64,000 nt of DNA from positions 3,472,001 to 3,536,000 of the forward strand of contig NZ_LT615367.1 of assembly GCF_900095885.1 (NCBI RefSeq), in the 5' to 3' direction. The translations under genes and the position numbers were made by a program. Under the pieces are notes generated by a model. That model was not told the origin of the DNA. It searched no databases and saw only the letters and a list, made by a program, of their open reading frames with translations. This stretch comes from Dickeya aquatica. Its GTDB lineage: Bacteria > Pseudomonadota > Gammaproteobacteria > Enterobacterales > Enterobacteriaceae. Positions 10,259-17,791 of this stretch are shown in pieces. The first letter of the stretch is position 1. Each line of letters begins with the position of its first letter.

Positions 10259-11013
10259 ACATCACGTTATTACAACAACCGCTGGCCTGGATGGACGGCC
10301 CGGCCAACCTCAGCCATTTTGATAGTCTGTTGGGCGAGATGACCGGCCGCGATGTCATCATCCTGCCGGAAATGTTCACCACCGGTTTTGCCATGGAAGC
10401 GGCCCAAAGCAGCCTAGAACAATCGGTGGTGGAAGCCTGGCTGAAGCAGTGGGCGCAGCGCAATAATGCGCTTATAGGCGGCAGCGTGGCGGTGCAAACC
10501 GGGCAAGGGGCGGTCAACCGTTTTCTGCTGGCCGACCCGCAGGGACGGCTGTACCAGTACGATAAGCGTCACCTGTTCCGCATGGCGGGCGAGCATGAGT
10601 ATTACCAGCCGGGCCAGACGCGAGAGATTATCGAGTGGCGCGGCTGGCGCATTCTGCCGCAAATCTGCTATGACCTGCGCTTCCCGGTGTTCTCCCGCAA
10701 CCGGCAGGATTACGACCTGGCGCTGTATGTTGCCAACTGGCCGGCCCCGCGCGCGCTGCACTGGAAAACCCTGCTGGCGGCACGGGCGATTGAAAATCAG
10801 GCTTATGTGGCGGGCTGCAACCGCGTCGGCAGCGACGGCAACGGCCACCGCTATCAGGGCGACAGCCTGATTATCGACGCTCAGGGCACAATTCTGGCCT
10901 CAGCCGCCGAGTATCAGCCGGCGCGCCTTGACGCCGAATTATCGCTCGAAGCGCTGCAAAGCTACCGTGAAACCTTCCCCGCCTGGCGCGACGCCGATAA
11001 GTTTAGTTTGTGA
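10246..11013 (+). CDS. mtnU: Omega-amidase MtnU (YafV)
   Basis: Nitrilase-superfamily amidase of 255 residues; hydrolyses 2-oxoglutaramate or the 2-keto acid amide left when glutamine donates the amino group in the MtnE reaction, so the transamination is pulled forward. The Glu-Lys-Cys triad is visible in LPEMFTTGF, YDKRHLF and LPQICYDLRFP. The start at MSTLNITLLQQ follows GGAG at 6 nt and lies inside the end of mtnE. In E. coli this gene (yafV) sits near fadE without the other mtn genes. Confidence 0.92.
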   Translation: MSTLNITLLQQPLAWMDGPANLSHFDSLLGEMTGRDVIILPEMFTTGFAMEAAQSSLEQSVVEAWLKQWAQRNNALIGGSVAVQTGQGAVNRFLLADPQGRLYQYDKRHLFRMAGEHEYYQPGQTREIIEWRGWRILPQICYDLRFPVFSRNRQDYDLALYVANWPAPRALHWKTLLAARAIENQAYVAGCNRVGSDGNGHRYQGDSLIIDAQGTILASAAEYQPARLDAELSLEALQSYRETFPAWRDADKFSL

Positions 11014-11014
11014 T

Positions 11015-11040
11015 ATCAAGAGCGCTCAGGCGCTCTTGAT
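11015..11040. terminator. Bidirectional hairpin between mtnU and allantoate amidohydrolase gene
   Basis: ATCAAGAGCGC and GCGCTCTTGAT form an 11-bp perfect stem with a TCAG loop, placed exactly between two convergent stops. No long T tract follows on either side. Confidence 0.6.
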
Positions 11041-12305
11041 TATCGGTATCCCAACACCGTGAGCAGCAGCGCCTGCAACGCCAGCGCCACATCATCGCTC
11101 AATACCGCTTCATCAGGGTGATGGCTGATGCCGCCCTTGCAGCGCATAAACAGCATACCGACCGGCCAGCGCTCGGCGATGGCGATGGCATCATGCCCGG
11201 CCCCGCTCGGCAGCAGCAGATTATCGCCCTGCACCTGTTGCACCGCTGCCGACAGGCGCTGTTGCAGCGCCGCATCGCAGCGGGTGGCGGCAATACGGTA
11301 ATACTCGTCGGCGCTGAACGTGCAGCCGCGCAGCACGGCAATATCCTGCGCCAGCGTCAGCAGCCGTTGCAGCAGCGCATCCAGCGGTTTATCGTCCGGC
11401 CCGCGAATATCCAGCGTCAGGCGTACTTCACCGGGGATAACATTGGCCGCACCGGGCAGGCACTGCAAGGTGCCGAAGGTTGCGACCAGATAAGGGTCGC
11501 TGTCGCGCGTCAGTTGCTCGGCCTGAGCCATCCAGGCAGCCGCCGCCGCCAGAGCATCTTGCCGCTGCGACATCGGCACCGTCCCGGCATGGCCGGCATG
11601 GCCGGTAAAGGTGCAGTTCAGCCGCCGCGCACCGTTAATGGCCGTCACCACACCGAGCGCCAGCCCGGCCTGCTCCAGACACGGGCCTTGTTCGATATGC
11701 AATTCCAGATAGGCCAGAATCTGTGCCAGCGGCCGCGCCGCCGCACCTATCGCCGCGGGCGCAAAACCGGCTTGCTCCAGCGCCTGCGCCACAGTGATGC
11801 CCCCGGTATCCGGGCGCGATAGCCAGCTCTCGGGCCAGGTGCCGGTCAGCCCACGGCTGCCAAGCAGGGTGATATCAAAACGGGTGCCCTCTTCATCACC
11901 AAAACCGACCACCTCCAGCGCCACCGGCAAACGAATGCCGTGCTGATGCAAAAACGCCACGGTTTCAATCGCCGCCAGCACCCCCAGCATACCGTCGTAA
12001 CGGCCTGCGTTACGCACCGTATCCAGATGTGAGCCGAGCAACAGTGACGCTGCGCCCGGTGTGCTGCCTTCATAGCGACCACAGATATTACCGACGGCAT
12101 CCTGCCACACCTGCATACCGGCTTCATGCATCCATTCGCCAACCTGCTGGTTGGCGTGCAGGTGCTGCGCTGAAAGGTAAACGCGGGTGAGCTGCTCCGG
12201 CGTTTCACTGATGCGAGCCAGCGCATCACAGCGCGCCATGACACGGCTCGCCGCCGCCGGGGCGTCGAAACTCGTCATCATGTCTTCCATCAGCACCTCG
12301 CTCAT
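11040..12305 (-). CDS. hpxK: Allantoate amidohydrolase (AllC/HpxK type)
   Basis: M20-family metallohydrolase of 421 residues. The family converts allantoate to ureidoglycine with release of ammonia and CO2. Binuclear metal ligands are visible in GSHLDTV, FGDEEGTRF, HIEQGP and GAGHDA; the bridging-histidine segment is FTGHAGHAGTVPM. The related carbamoyl-beta-alanine amidohydrolases share this layout, but the neighbouring ureidoglycine aminotransferase and allantoinase point to allantoate. The ATG overlaps the stop of the aminotransferase gene as ATGA; an internal ATG at codon 6 with GAGG before it is an alternative start. Confidence 0.85.
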   Translation of the reverse strand: MSEVLMEDMMTSFDAPAAASRVMARCDALARISETPEQLTRVYLSAQHLHANQQVGEWMHEAGMQVWQDAVGNICGRYEGSTPGAASLLLGSHLDTVRNAGRYDGMLGVLAAIETVAFLHQHGIRLPVALEVVGFGDEEGTRFDITLLGSRGLTGTWPESWLSRPDTGGITVAQALEQAGFAPAAIGAAARPLAQILAYLELHIEQGPCLEQAGLALGVVTAINGARRLNCTFTGHAGHAGTVPMSQRQDALAAAAAWMAQAEQLTRDSDPYLVATFGTLQCLPGAANVIPGEVRLTLDIRGPDDKPLDALLQRLLTLAQDIAVLRGCTFSADEYYRIAATRCDAALQQRLSAAVQQVQGDNLLLPSGAGHDAIAIAERWPVGMLFMRCKGGISHHPDEAVLSDDVALALQALLLTVLGYR

Positions 12306-13546
12306 GCCGGTGCCTGCGCGGTATCGTACACATGCCAGGCCGCCTGCAACGCTGCCCCTTGCACAGAATGGAAACCAAGACGGTTTAGCACCGCTTCCAG
12401 CGCGGTCAGGGTTTGCATCACGCAGTCTTTGCGCGCGTTGTAGCCCATGGTGCCGATACGCCAGATTTTGCCCTGCAACGGCCCGAACGAGGTGCCGATT
12501 TCGATGGCGAAATCCTCCAGCAACAGCTTGCGTACCTGCTCGCCGTGAATACCCGGCGGGATCACCACGCCCAGCACATTACTCATTTTGTTGGCGATGT
12601 CGCCGTAGGGCTGCAACCCCATGCCTTCAATACCGGCCAGCAGCGCGTTGCCGTGCAACTGGTGGCGGGCGATACAGTCATCCAGCCCCTCTTCCAGAAT
12701 GATGCGGGCGCACTCGCGCGCGGCGAACAGCATGCTGGTGGCTTCGGTGTGGTGGTTTAACCGCTCCGGCCCCCAGTAATCCATGATCATGCCCAGATCG
12801 AAGTAATTGGAGTAAATCATCTCGTCGTCACCGTCCTGATGCGCGGTGGTGCGAATGCCCTGCTCCACGCATTTACGCTGGCGGATCACCGCCTCCATAC
12901 GTGAACTGAGCGTCACCGGCGAACTGCCGGACGGCCCGCCCAGGCATTTCTGCAACCCGGCAGAAACCGCATCCAGCCCCCAGGCATCGGTTTCCAGCGG
13001 GTTGCCGCCAAATGATGCGGTGGTATCGGTATAAAACAGCACGTCATGGCGGCGGCAGATCTCCCCAAGCTCCGCCAGCGGTTGCAGCATCGTTGTGGAG
13101 GTATCGCCCTGCACGGTGAGCAGCAGGCGGGGTTTTACCCGCTTGATGGCGTCTTCTATTTGATCGGGCGTGAACACCTTGCCCCACGGCACCTCGATGG
13201 TGTGAACCTCGGCGCGGCAGCGGCGGGCTATCTCGCACAACAGGTGGCCGAAACGGCCGAACACCGGCACCAGTACCCGGTCGCCGGGGCGGATCGCCGA
13301 AACCAGAATCGCTTCAATACCGGCGCGCGAAGTGCCGTCTACCAGCATCGTCCAGCGGTTATCGGTGCGGAACAGCTGGCGATACAACGCCATCACCTGG
13401 TTCATGTACCCGGTCATCGCCGGGTCGTATTGACCGACCAGTTGGCTTGCCATCGCACGCAGTACGCGCGGATCGGCATTGATCGGGCCCGGCCCCATCA
13501 ATAAACGGTGGGGAGGATTGATCTGCGCAAACAGCTCGTTATGCAT
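12302..13546 (-). CDS. hpxJ: Ureidoglycine-glyoxylate aminotransferase (PucG/HpxJ type)
   Basis: Class V PLP aminotransferase of 414 residues, close to B. subtilis PucG (416). The family transfers the amino group of unstable S-ureidoglycine to glyoxylate, giving glycine and oxalurate. LLMGPGPINADPRVL is the family N-terminus, FYTDTTASFGGNP holds the PLP-binding aspartate and Lys200 in SAGLQKCLGGPSG is the Schiff-base lysine. The ATG at 13546 follows AGGAG at 8 nt. Translationally coupled to the amidohydrolase downstream; 59 bp after the ABC ATPase gene. Confidence 0.85.
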   Translation of the reverse strand: MHNELFAQINPPHRLLMGPGPINADPRVLRAMASQLVGQYDPAMTGYMNQVMALYRQLFRTDNRWTMLVDGTSRAGIEAILVSAIRPGDRVLVPVFGRFGHLLCEIARRCRAEVHTIEVPWGKVFTPDQIEDAIKRVKPRLLLTVQGDTSTTMLQPLAELGEICRRHDVLFYTDTTASFGGNPLETDAWGLDAVSAGLQKCLGGPSGSSPVTLSSRMEAVIRQRKCVEQGIRTTAHQDGDDEMIYSNYFDLGMIMDYWGPERLNHHTEATSMLFAARECARIILEEGLDDCIARHQLHGNALLAGIEGMGLQPYGDIANKMSNVLGVVIPPGIHGEQVRKLLLEDFAIEIGTSFGPLQGKIWRIGTMGYNARKDCVMQTLTALEAVLNRLGFHSVQGAALQAAWHVYDTAQAPA

Positions 13547-13605
13547 GTCATGAACTCCTGATGTCGTTAATATCTCACAGCCTATTTCGTGGTGCGGTAC
13601 GCCGC

Positions 13606-14337
13606 TTACAGCCGTACCGAGGCGATAAATTGTTTTAGTTCTGCGGTTTGCGGGTCGGCGAACAGCGTATCGCCGCGCCCTTGCTCCCACACGGTGCCCT
13701 GATGCATAAACACCACCCGGTCGCCCACTTCGCGGGCAAAATTCATCTCGTGGGTGACCAGAATCAGCGTCATGCCTTCGGCGGCCAGTTGCTCGAGCAC
13801 TTTGAGCACTTCGCCCACCAGTTCCGGGTCCAGCGCCGAGGTGATTTCGTCACACAGCAGCACTTTCGGGTTCATCGCCAGCGCGCGGGCGATCGCCACC
13901 CGCTGCTGTTGGCCGCCGGACAGATTCGACGGGTAGTAATCGATACGCTCGCCCAGCCCGACCTTCTCCAGCATCTTCACGCCCAGTTCGCGGCATTCGG
14001 CGGCGCTTTTCCCCAGCACCAGCCTGGGGGCCAGCATCACGTTTTCCAGCGCAGTCATGTGCGGGAACAGATTGAAATTCTGGAAGATCATGCCGACGGA
14101 ACGACTGATTTCCCGTGCCTGCGAGTCGCGTTCGGTAACGGTCATGCCACCGAGTTTGATGCTGCCGTCCTGATAGCCTTCCAGCCCGTTGATGCAACGC
14201 AACAAGGTGCTTTTGCCGGAACCGCTGCGACCGATGATGGAGATAACCTCGCCCGCATCAATATCCAGATCCACCCCTTTCAGAACGTGGTTCTGGCCGT
14301 AATATTTGTGAACCTGATTAATGGTGATGAGCGGCAT
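13606..14337 (-). CDS. ABC transporter ATP-binding protein, polar amino acid (GlnQ) type
   Basis: 243 residues with Walker A GRSGSGKST, Q-loop MIFQNFNLFP, signature LSGGQQQ, Walker B VLLCDEITSALD and switch His in VTHEM. It energises the importer formed with the two permeases and binding protein upstream. The substrate is probably a ureide or ureido acid such as allantoate or oxalurate, inferred only from the operon. It overlaps the permease gene end by 20 bp. Confidence 0.88.
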   Translation of the reverse strand: MPLITINQVHKYYGQNHVLKGVDLDIDAGEVISIIGRSGSGKSTLLRCINGLEGYQDGSIKLGGMTVTERDSQAREISRSVGMIFQNFNLFPHMTALENVMLAPRLVLGKSAAECRELGVKMLEKVGLGERIDYYPSNLSGGQQQRVAIARALAMNPKVLLCDEITSALDPELVGEVLKVLEQLAAEGMTLILVTHEMNFAREVGDRVVFMHQGTVWEQGRGDTLFADPQTAELKQFIASVRL

Positions 14338-14974
14338 TGAATTTCTTCTCCAGATAACGGCTGTAGTACGACAGCGGGTAACACAGCAGGAAATAGCCCA
14401 GCGCCACCAGCCCGAACACCTTAAACGGCTGATAAGTGACGTTGTTGAGCATGGTGCCGGCCTTGGTCAGCTCGACAAAACCGATGATGGACGCCAGCGC
14501 GGTGCCCTTGATCACCTGCACCGAAAACCCCACCGTCGGCGCAATGGCAATACGCATCGCCTGCGGGGCAATCACCCGGGTCAGCGTTTGGGTAAAGCTC
14601 AGCCCCAGACAGCGGCAGGCCTCCCACTGCCCTTTCGGCAGGGCCTGCACGCTGCCGTGCCAGATATCCACCAAAAAGGCGCTGGTAAACAGCGTCAGCG
14701 CCAGCGCAGCCGCCGTCCACGGGCTGACGTCGATACCGAACAGCCCCAGCCCGAAAAATGCCAGAAACAGTTGCATCAGCAGCGGCGTGCCCTGAAACAC
14801 ATCGGCGTACACACGCGTCAGGCGCAGCGGCCAGCGGCGTTTCGTTAACCGCAGCAACAGCAGCGGCAGCGTGACAAGCGCGCCGCCAAAGAACGCCACC
14901 AGCGACAGCAACAGCGTCCAGCGCCCGGCCAGCAGCAGGTTGCGCACAATATCCCAGTCAGTAAAGGTCGTCAT
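14318..14974 (-). CDS. ABC transporter permease, His/Glu/Gln/Arg type (second)
   Basis: 218 residues with about five hydrophobic segments and the EAA loop EACRCLGLSFTQTLTRVIAPQAMRIAIAP. The start MTTFTDW was chosen because its ATG overlaps the stop of the preceding permease as ATGA. A much longer open frame runs upstream in this phase but only shadows that permease. It should pair with the first permease as a heterodimer in the inner membrane. Confidence 0.86.
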   Translation of the reverse strand: MTTFTDWDIVRNLLLAGRWTLLLSLVAFFGGALVTLPLLLLRLTKRRWPLRLTRVYADVFQGTPLLMQLFLAFFGLGLFGIDVSPWTAAALALTLFTSAFLVDIWHGSVQALPKGQWEACRCLGLSFTQTLTRVIAPQAMRIAIAPTVGFSVQVIKGTALASIIGFVELTKAGTMLNNVTYQPFKVFGLVALGYFLLCYPLSYYSRYLEKKFNAAHHH

Positions 14975-15639
14975 CAGCGTGCCGTCCCTAAAAAACGCCG
15001 CCCGGCCAGCAGCAATAACTGGCGCATGGCTATCGACAACAGCAAATAGCACAGCGTCGTCACCAGATACGCCTCGAAACTCAGGAAGGTTCGAGACTGA
15101 ATTAAGTTGGCGGCGAAGGTCAGTTCCTCGTAGGAGACTTGTGACACCACCGAGGAACCCAGCATCACGATGATGCACTGGCTGACCAGCGCCGGGTAAA
15201 TCCGTTGCAAACGCGGGGGCAGAATCACCCGAACAAAGGTCTGGGTGCGGGATAACCCCAGCACCCGTGCCGCTTCCCACTGGCCTTTGGGCGTCACCTG
15301 GATACCGGCACGGATAATCTCCGTGCTGTACGCGCCAAGATTCACCAGCATCGCCAGCAGGGCGGCCTGCCCGGCGGTGAGCTTTAACCCCAGCCCCGGC
15401 AGCCCAAACACGATAAAGAACAGTTGCACCACAAATGGCGTGTTGCGAATAAGCTCGACATACAGGCCCCACAGGCGGCTGATAAACGTCGGTTTCCCGC
15501 TGCGTAATGCCGCACCGCAAATGCCAATCGCGATGCCGCCGAGCGTTGCCATCGTGGCTAACTGCACCGTCACCCATAACCCGGACAGTAACGCCGGCCA
15601 GTAGGGCCACAGCGCCGCAAAATGAAGCTGGTATGTCAT
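14974..15639 (-). CDS. ABC transporter permease, His/Glu/Gln/Arg type (first)
   Basis: 221 residues; hydrophobic helices from residue 15 on and an EAA loop EAARVLGLSRTQTFVRVILPPRLQRIYPA. TPFVVQLFFIVFG is typical of the amino-acid permease family. It starts 10 bp after the binding-protein gene and is coupled to the second permease. Confidence 0.87.
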   Translation of the reverse strand: MTYQLHFAALWPYWPALLSGLWVTVQLATMATLGGIAIGICGAALRSGKPTFISRLWGLYVELIRNTPFVVQLFFIVFGLPGLGLKLTAGQAALLAMLVNLGAYSTEIIRAGIQVTPKGQWEAARVLGLSRTQTFVRVILPPRLQRIYPALVSQCIIVMLGSSVVSQVSYEELTFAANLIQSRTFLSFEAYLVTTLCYLLLSIAMRQLLLLAGRRFLGTAR

Positions 15640-15649
15640 CGGCTTATCC

Positions 15650-16441
15650 TTACGCGCCCAGATTGGCCGGCAGCGGTGCTTTCAGCCATTTTTCCGACAA
15701 CCCATTGAGGGTGTTGTCCTTGACGGCTTTTTCAATCAGTTCATTCACTTTTGCTTTCAGCGCCGGTTCATCTTTCTTCAGGCCGATGTAACAAGGTGAA
15801 TCTTTCAGCATGAATTTGGCGACCGGCGCTTTGGCCGGGTTTTTCTCGGTAATCGCCGCCACCACCAGATTGCCGGTGGCGATATACTGCACCTGGCCGG
15901 ACAGATACGCCGACAGCGTGGTGTTGTTATCTTCATAACGCTTGATATCAGCGGTTTTCGGCGCAATCTCGCTCAGTACCATGTCTTCCACCGCGCCCCG
16001 TGTTACCCCAACTGTTTGCCCCTGCAAGGCTTCCGGCTTGTCCACCGCCGTCTCTTTCGCGCCAAAAACCCCGAGGAAGAACGGCGCGTAAGCCCGGCTG
16101 AAATCAATCACTTTTTCCCGCTCGGCGTTTTTGCCCAGACTGGAAATCACCAAATCCACCTTGTCGGTTTGCAAATAGGGCACGCGGTTGGCGCTGGTCA
16201 CCGGCACCAGCTGCAACTTTAGTTTCATCTCACTGGCGAGGTAGCGCGCCATGTCGATGTCATAACCCTGTGGCTGCAAGTCCGTACCGACTGAGCCAAA
16301 CGGCGGGAAATCTTGCGGCACGGCCACGCGCAGCACACCGCGCTGCTGGATGTCTTGCAACTGGTCTGCCATTGCCTGACCGGCCTGAACCATCAACAGC
16401 GCCGCACCTGCCACCGCCAAAAAACGTTTTCCGATCTTCAT
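15650..16441 (-). CDS. Periplasmic substrate-binding protein, amino acid ABC family
   Basis: 263 residues. An N-terminal signal peptide ends at Ala-Met-Ala before Asp-Gln (about residue 25). The mature protein shows the family-3 pattern: GVLRVAVPQDFPPFGSVG, GYDIDMARYLA and VISSLGKNAEREKVIDFSRAY. ATG at 16441 is preceded by a run of five G. First gene of the operon binding protein-permease-permease-ATPase-hpxJ-hpxK, served by the sigma-54 promoter at 16521-16536. Confidence 0.87.
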   Translation of the reverse strand: MKIGKRFLAVAGAALLMVQAGQAMADQLQDIQQRGVLRVAVPQDFPPFGSVGTDLQPQGYDIDMARYLASEMKLKLQLVPVTSANRVPYLQTDKVDLVISSLGKNAEREKVIDFSRAYAPFFLGVFGAKETAVDKPEALQGQTVGVTRGAVEDMVLSEIAPKTADIKRYEDNNTTLSAYLSGQVQYIATGNLVVAAITEKNPAKAPVAKFMLKDSPCYIGLKKDEPALKAKVNELIEKAVKDNTLNGLSEKWLKAPLPANLGA

Positions 16442-16520
16442 TGCTGTGCCCCCGGTTAAGTTAGATTGAAACCAAAGATTCTTCAATAAAAATATTGAAA
16501 CCTTCGTTGCAGAAAACAAA

Positions 16521-16536
16521 AGCAAGATACGTGCCA
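16521..16536 (-). promoter_or_regulatory. Sigma-54 (RpoN) promoter of the ABC-hpxJK operon
   Basis: On the minus strand the sequence TGGCACGTATCTTGCT is an exact match to the sigma-54 consensus TGGCAC-N5-TTGCW. Transcription would start near 16509, leaving a leader of about 68 nt before the binding-protein ATG. Confidence 0.82.
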
Positions 16537-16687
16537 GATAGCCACACACCGGAAAACCCATATTGCTGAGGCTATTGTCAGGATAAAAACCGCATCATAG
16601 GGGGGATGAAGACCGAAAACATTGCCGGTCAGTACAGAGAATGACCGGGAAAATGCACACGATCGGGGCAGAAAATGAGAAAAGGAC

Positions 16688-16722
16688 TGCACCAAAATGA
16701 ATCAAATGCACCGGGTGGTGCA
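16688..16722. promoter_or_regulatory. NtrC-like enhancer sites
   Basis: TGCACCGGGTGGTGCA at 16707-16722 is a perfect-armed inverted repeat of the NtrC half-site TGCACC with a 4-nt rather than 5-nt gap. TGCACCAAAATGA at 16688 supplies another strong left half-site. They lie about 150-190 bp upstream of the sigma-54 promoter, the normal enhancer distance, and just beyond the stop codon of the RpiR gene. Confidence 0.6.
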
Positions 16723-16725
16723 CCA

Positions 16726-17565
16726 TCAGCGTTGCTCCAGCTCATCAAGTTGCTGGTAGAGATCGGCAATATCGTGAATACGCTGGCGACCATCTGCCAG
16801 CATCTGATGCAGCAGCGCATTGCTGATAAGGTTGATAAGACTCATGGCGCTGGCATAGCTGTCAAACGCTGATACGCTATCCAGCGGTGCGCTCAGCGAC
16901 CAGGACACCAGTGGCGGTAACGTGTGCGCCTGCGGCTCGCACAGCAACAACACCGGGATCTGGCGCACATGCAGTTGCTGTAGCAACGGCACAATCAGGC
17001 GTGGACGGCGACGGAAGGCCACCACCACCACCACATCCCGCGCACTGAGATCCGCCAGTTCTTCCGCCAGCGTCTGGCCGGGCTGTGCCAGCATCAGCAC
17101 CTGCGGGCGAATTTGCAACAGTTGCTGACGCAGGTGCAAGGCCACCGGATAACTGTTGCGCAGCCCAACAATGCAGACCCGCTGCGCCTGTTGTAACCCC
17201 GCTATCACCGCGCCAAATTGCTGCGGGTCAATCTGGTTGACCCACTGGGTTAAATTCGCCATCTCCTGCTTGTAATGGCGTGCCAGCAGGGTGTTGCCCT
17301 GCACCGCGTCCCGGTTATCGGTGAGCGGCATCCCGCTTTGACGCAGGGTGCGCAGCTCATCGCGCATTTCCCGGTAACTCGGGTAGCCAAGGCGACGGAA
17401 TAACCGGCTGACGGTCGCCTTTGATACGCCGCTGAGCCGCGCCAGCTCGGCGCTGTTATAACTAATGAGATCGTCGAGATGGTCAAAAATAAAGTCAGCC
17501 ACCCGTTGCTCTTGTGGCGACAGTTCGCTGTACTGGCTGCGTAGCCGCTCATCAATCTGCTTCAT
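16726..17565 (-). CDS. RpiR-family transcriptional regulator (HTH + SIS)
   Basis: 279 residues from the chosen ATG (MKQIDERLRSQYSEL). The N-terminal RpiR helix-turn-helix covers about residues 1-80, with LARLSGVSKATVSRLFRRLGY as recognition region; the SIS domain follows (VCIVGLRNSYPVAL, DVVVVVAFRRRPR). SIS domains here sense a small metabolite. Possible upstream starts at 17595 and 17634 have poorer ribosome sites. It is divergent from hpxW and probably controls hpxWXYZ and/or the ABC operon; the inducer is unknown. Confidence 0.82.
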   Translation of the reverse strand: MKQIDERLRSQYSELSPQEQRVADFIFDHLDDLISYNSAELARLSGVSKATVSRLFRRLGYPSYREMRDELRTLRQSGMPLTDNRDAVQGNTLLARHYKQEMANLTQWVNQIDPQQFGAVIAGLQQAQRVCIVGLRNSYPVALHLRQQLLQIRPQVLMLAQPGQTLAEELADLSARDVVVVVAFRRRPRLIVPLLQQLHVRQIPVLLLCEPQAHTLPPLVSWSLSAPLDSVSAFDSYASAMSLINLISNALLHQMLADGRQRIHDIADLYQQLDELEQR

Positions 17566-17739
17566 TGCCTTGCTGCTCCCCGGTTTCTTTATCATGCCTG
17601 TTTGCTGGCCCTGTTTTTGTAACGATCGTTTCATCGCCTGAGCCAGACTGCGACCATACCACACAACCGCCACCGGGCGGCAAGCCCGCCCGGGCCATGA
17701 GGGGCAATCCAGACAAAAGAAAACATGCGCCACAAAAAC

Positions 17740-17756
17740 TGGAACGGCTTTTGCTT
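17740..17756 (+). promoter_or_regulatory. Sigma-54 (RpoN) promoter of hpxWXYZ
   Basis: TGGAACGGCTTTTGCTT matches TGGCAC-N5-TTGCW with one change (A for C) and keeps the invariant GG-N10-GC spacing. The start would be near 17766, 26 bp before the hpxW ATG. I see no NtrC palindrome nearby; the sites at 16.7 kb are about 1 kb away. Confidence 0.68.
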
Positions 17757-17791
17757 AACACGACCATGTTTTCTCTGACACGAGTAGAGCT

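Noticed and set aside
14975..15610. Long open frame continuing upstream of the second ABC permease
   Set aside because: It is the shadow of the first permease in another frame; the ATGA overlap at 14974 and the permease alignment fix the real start.
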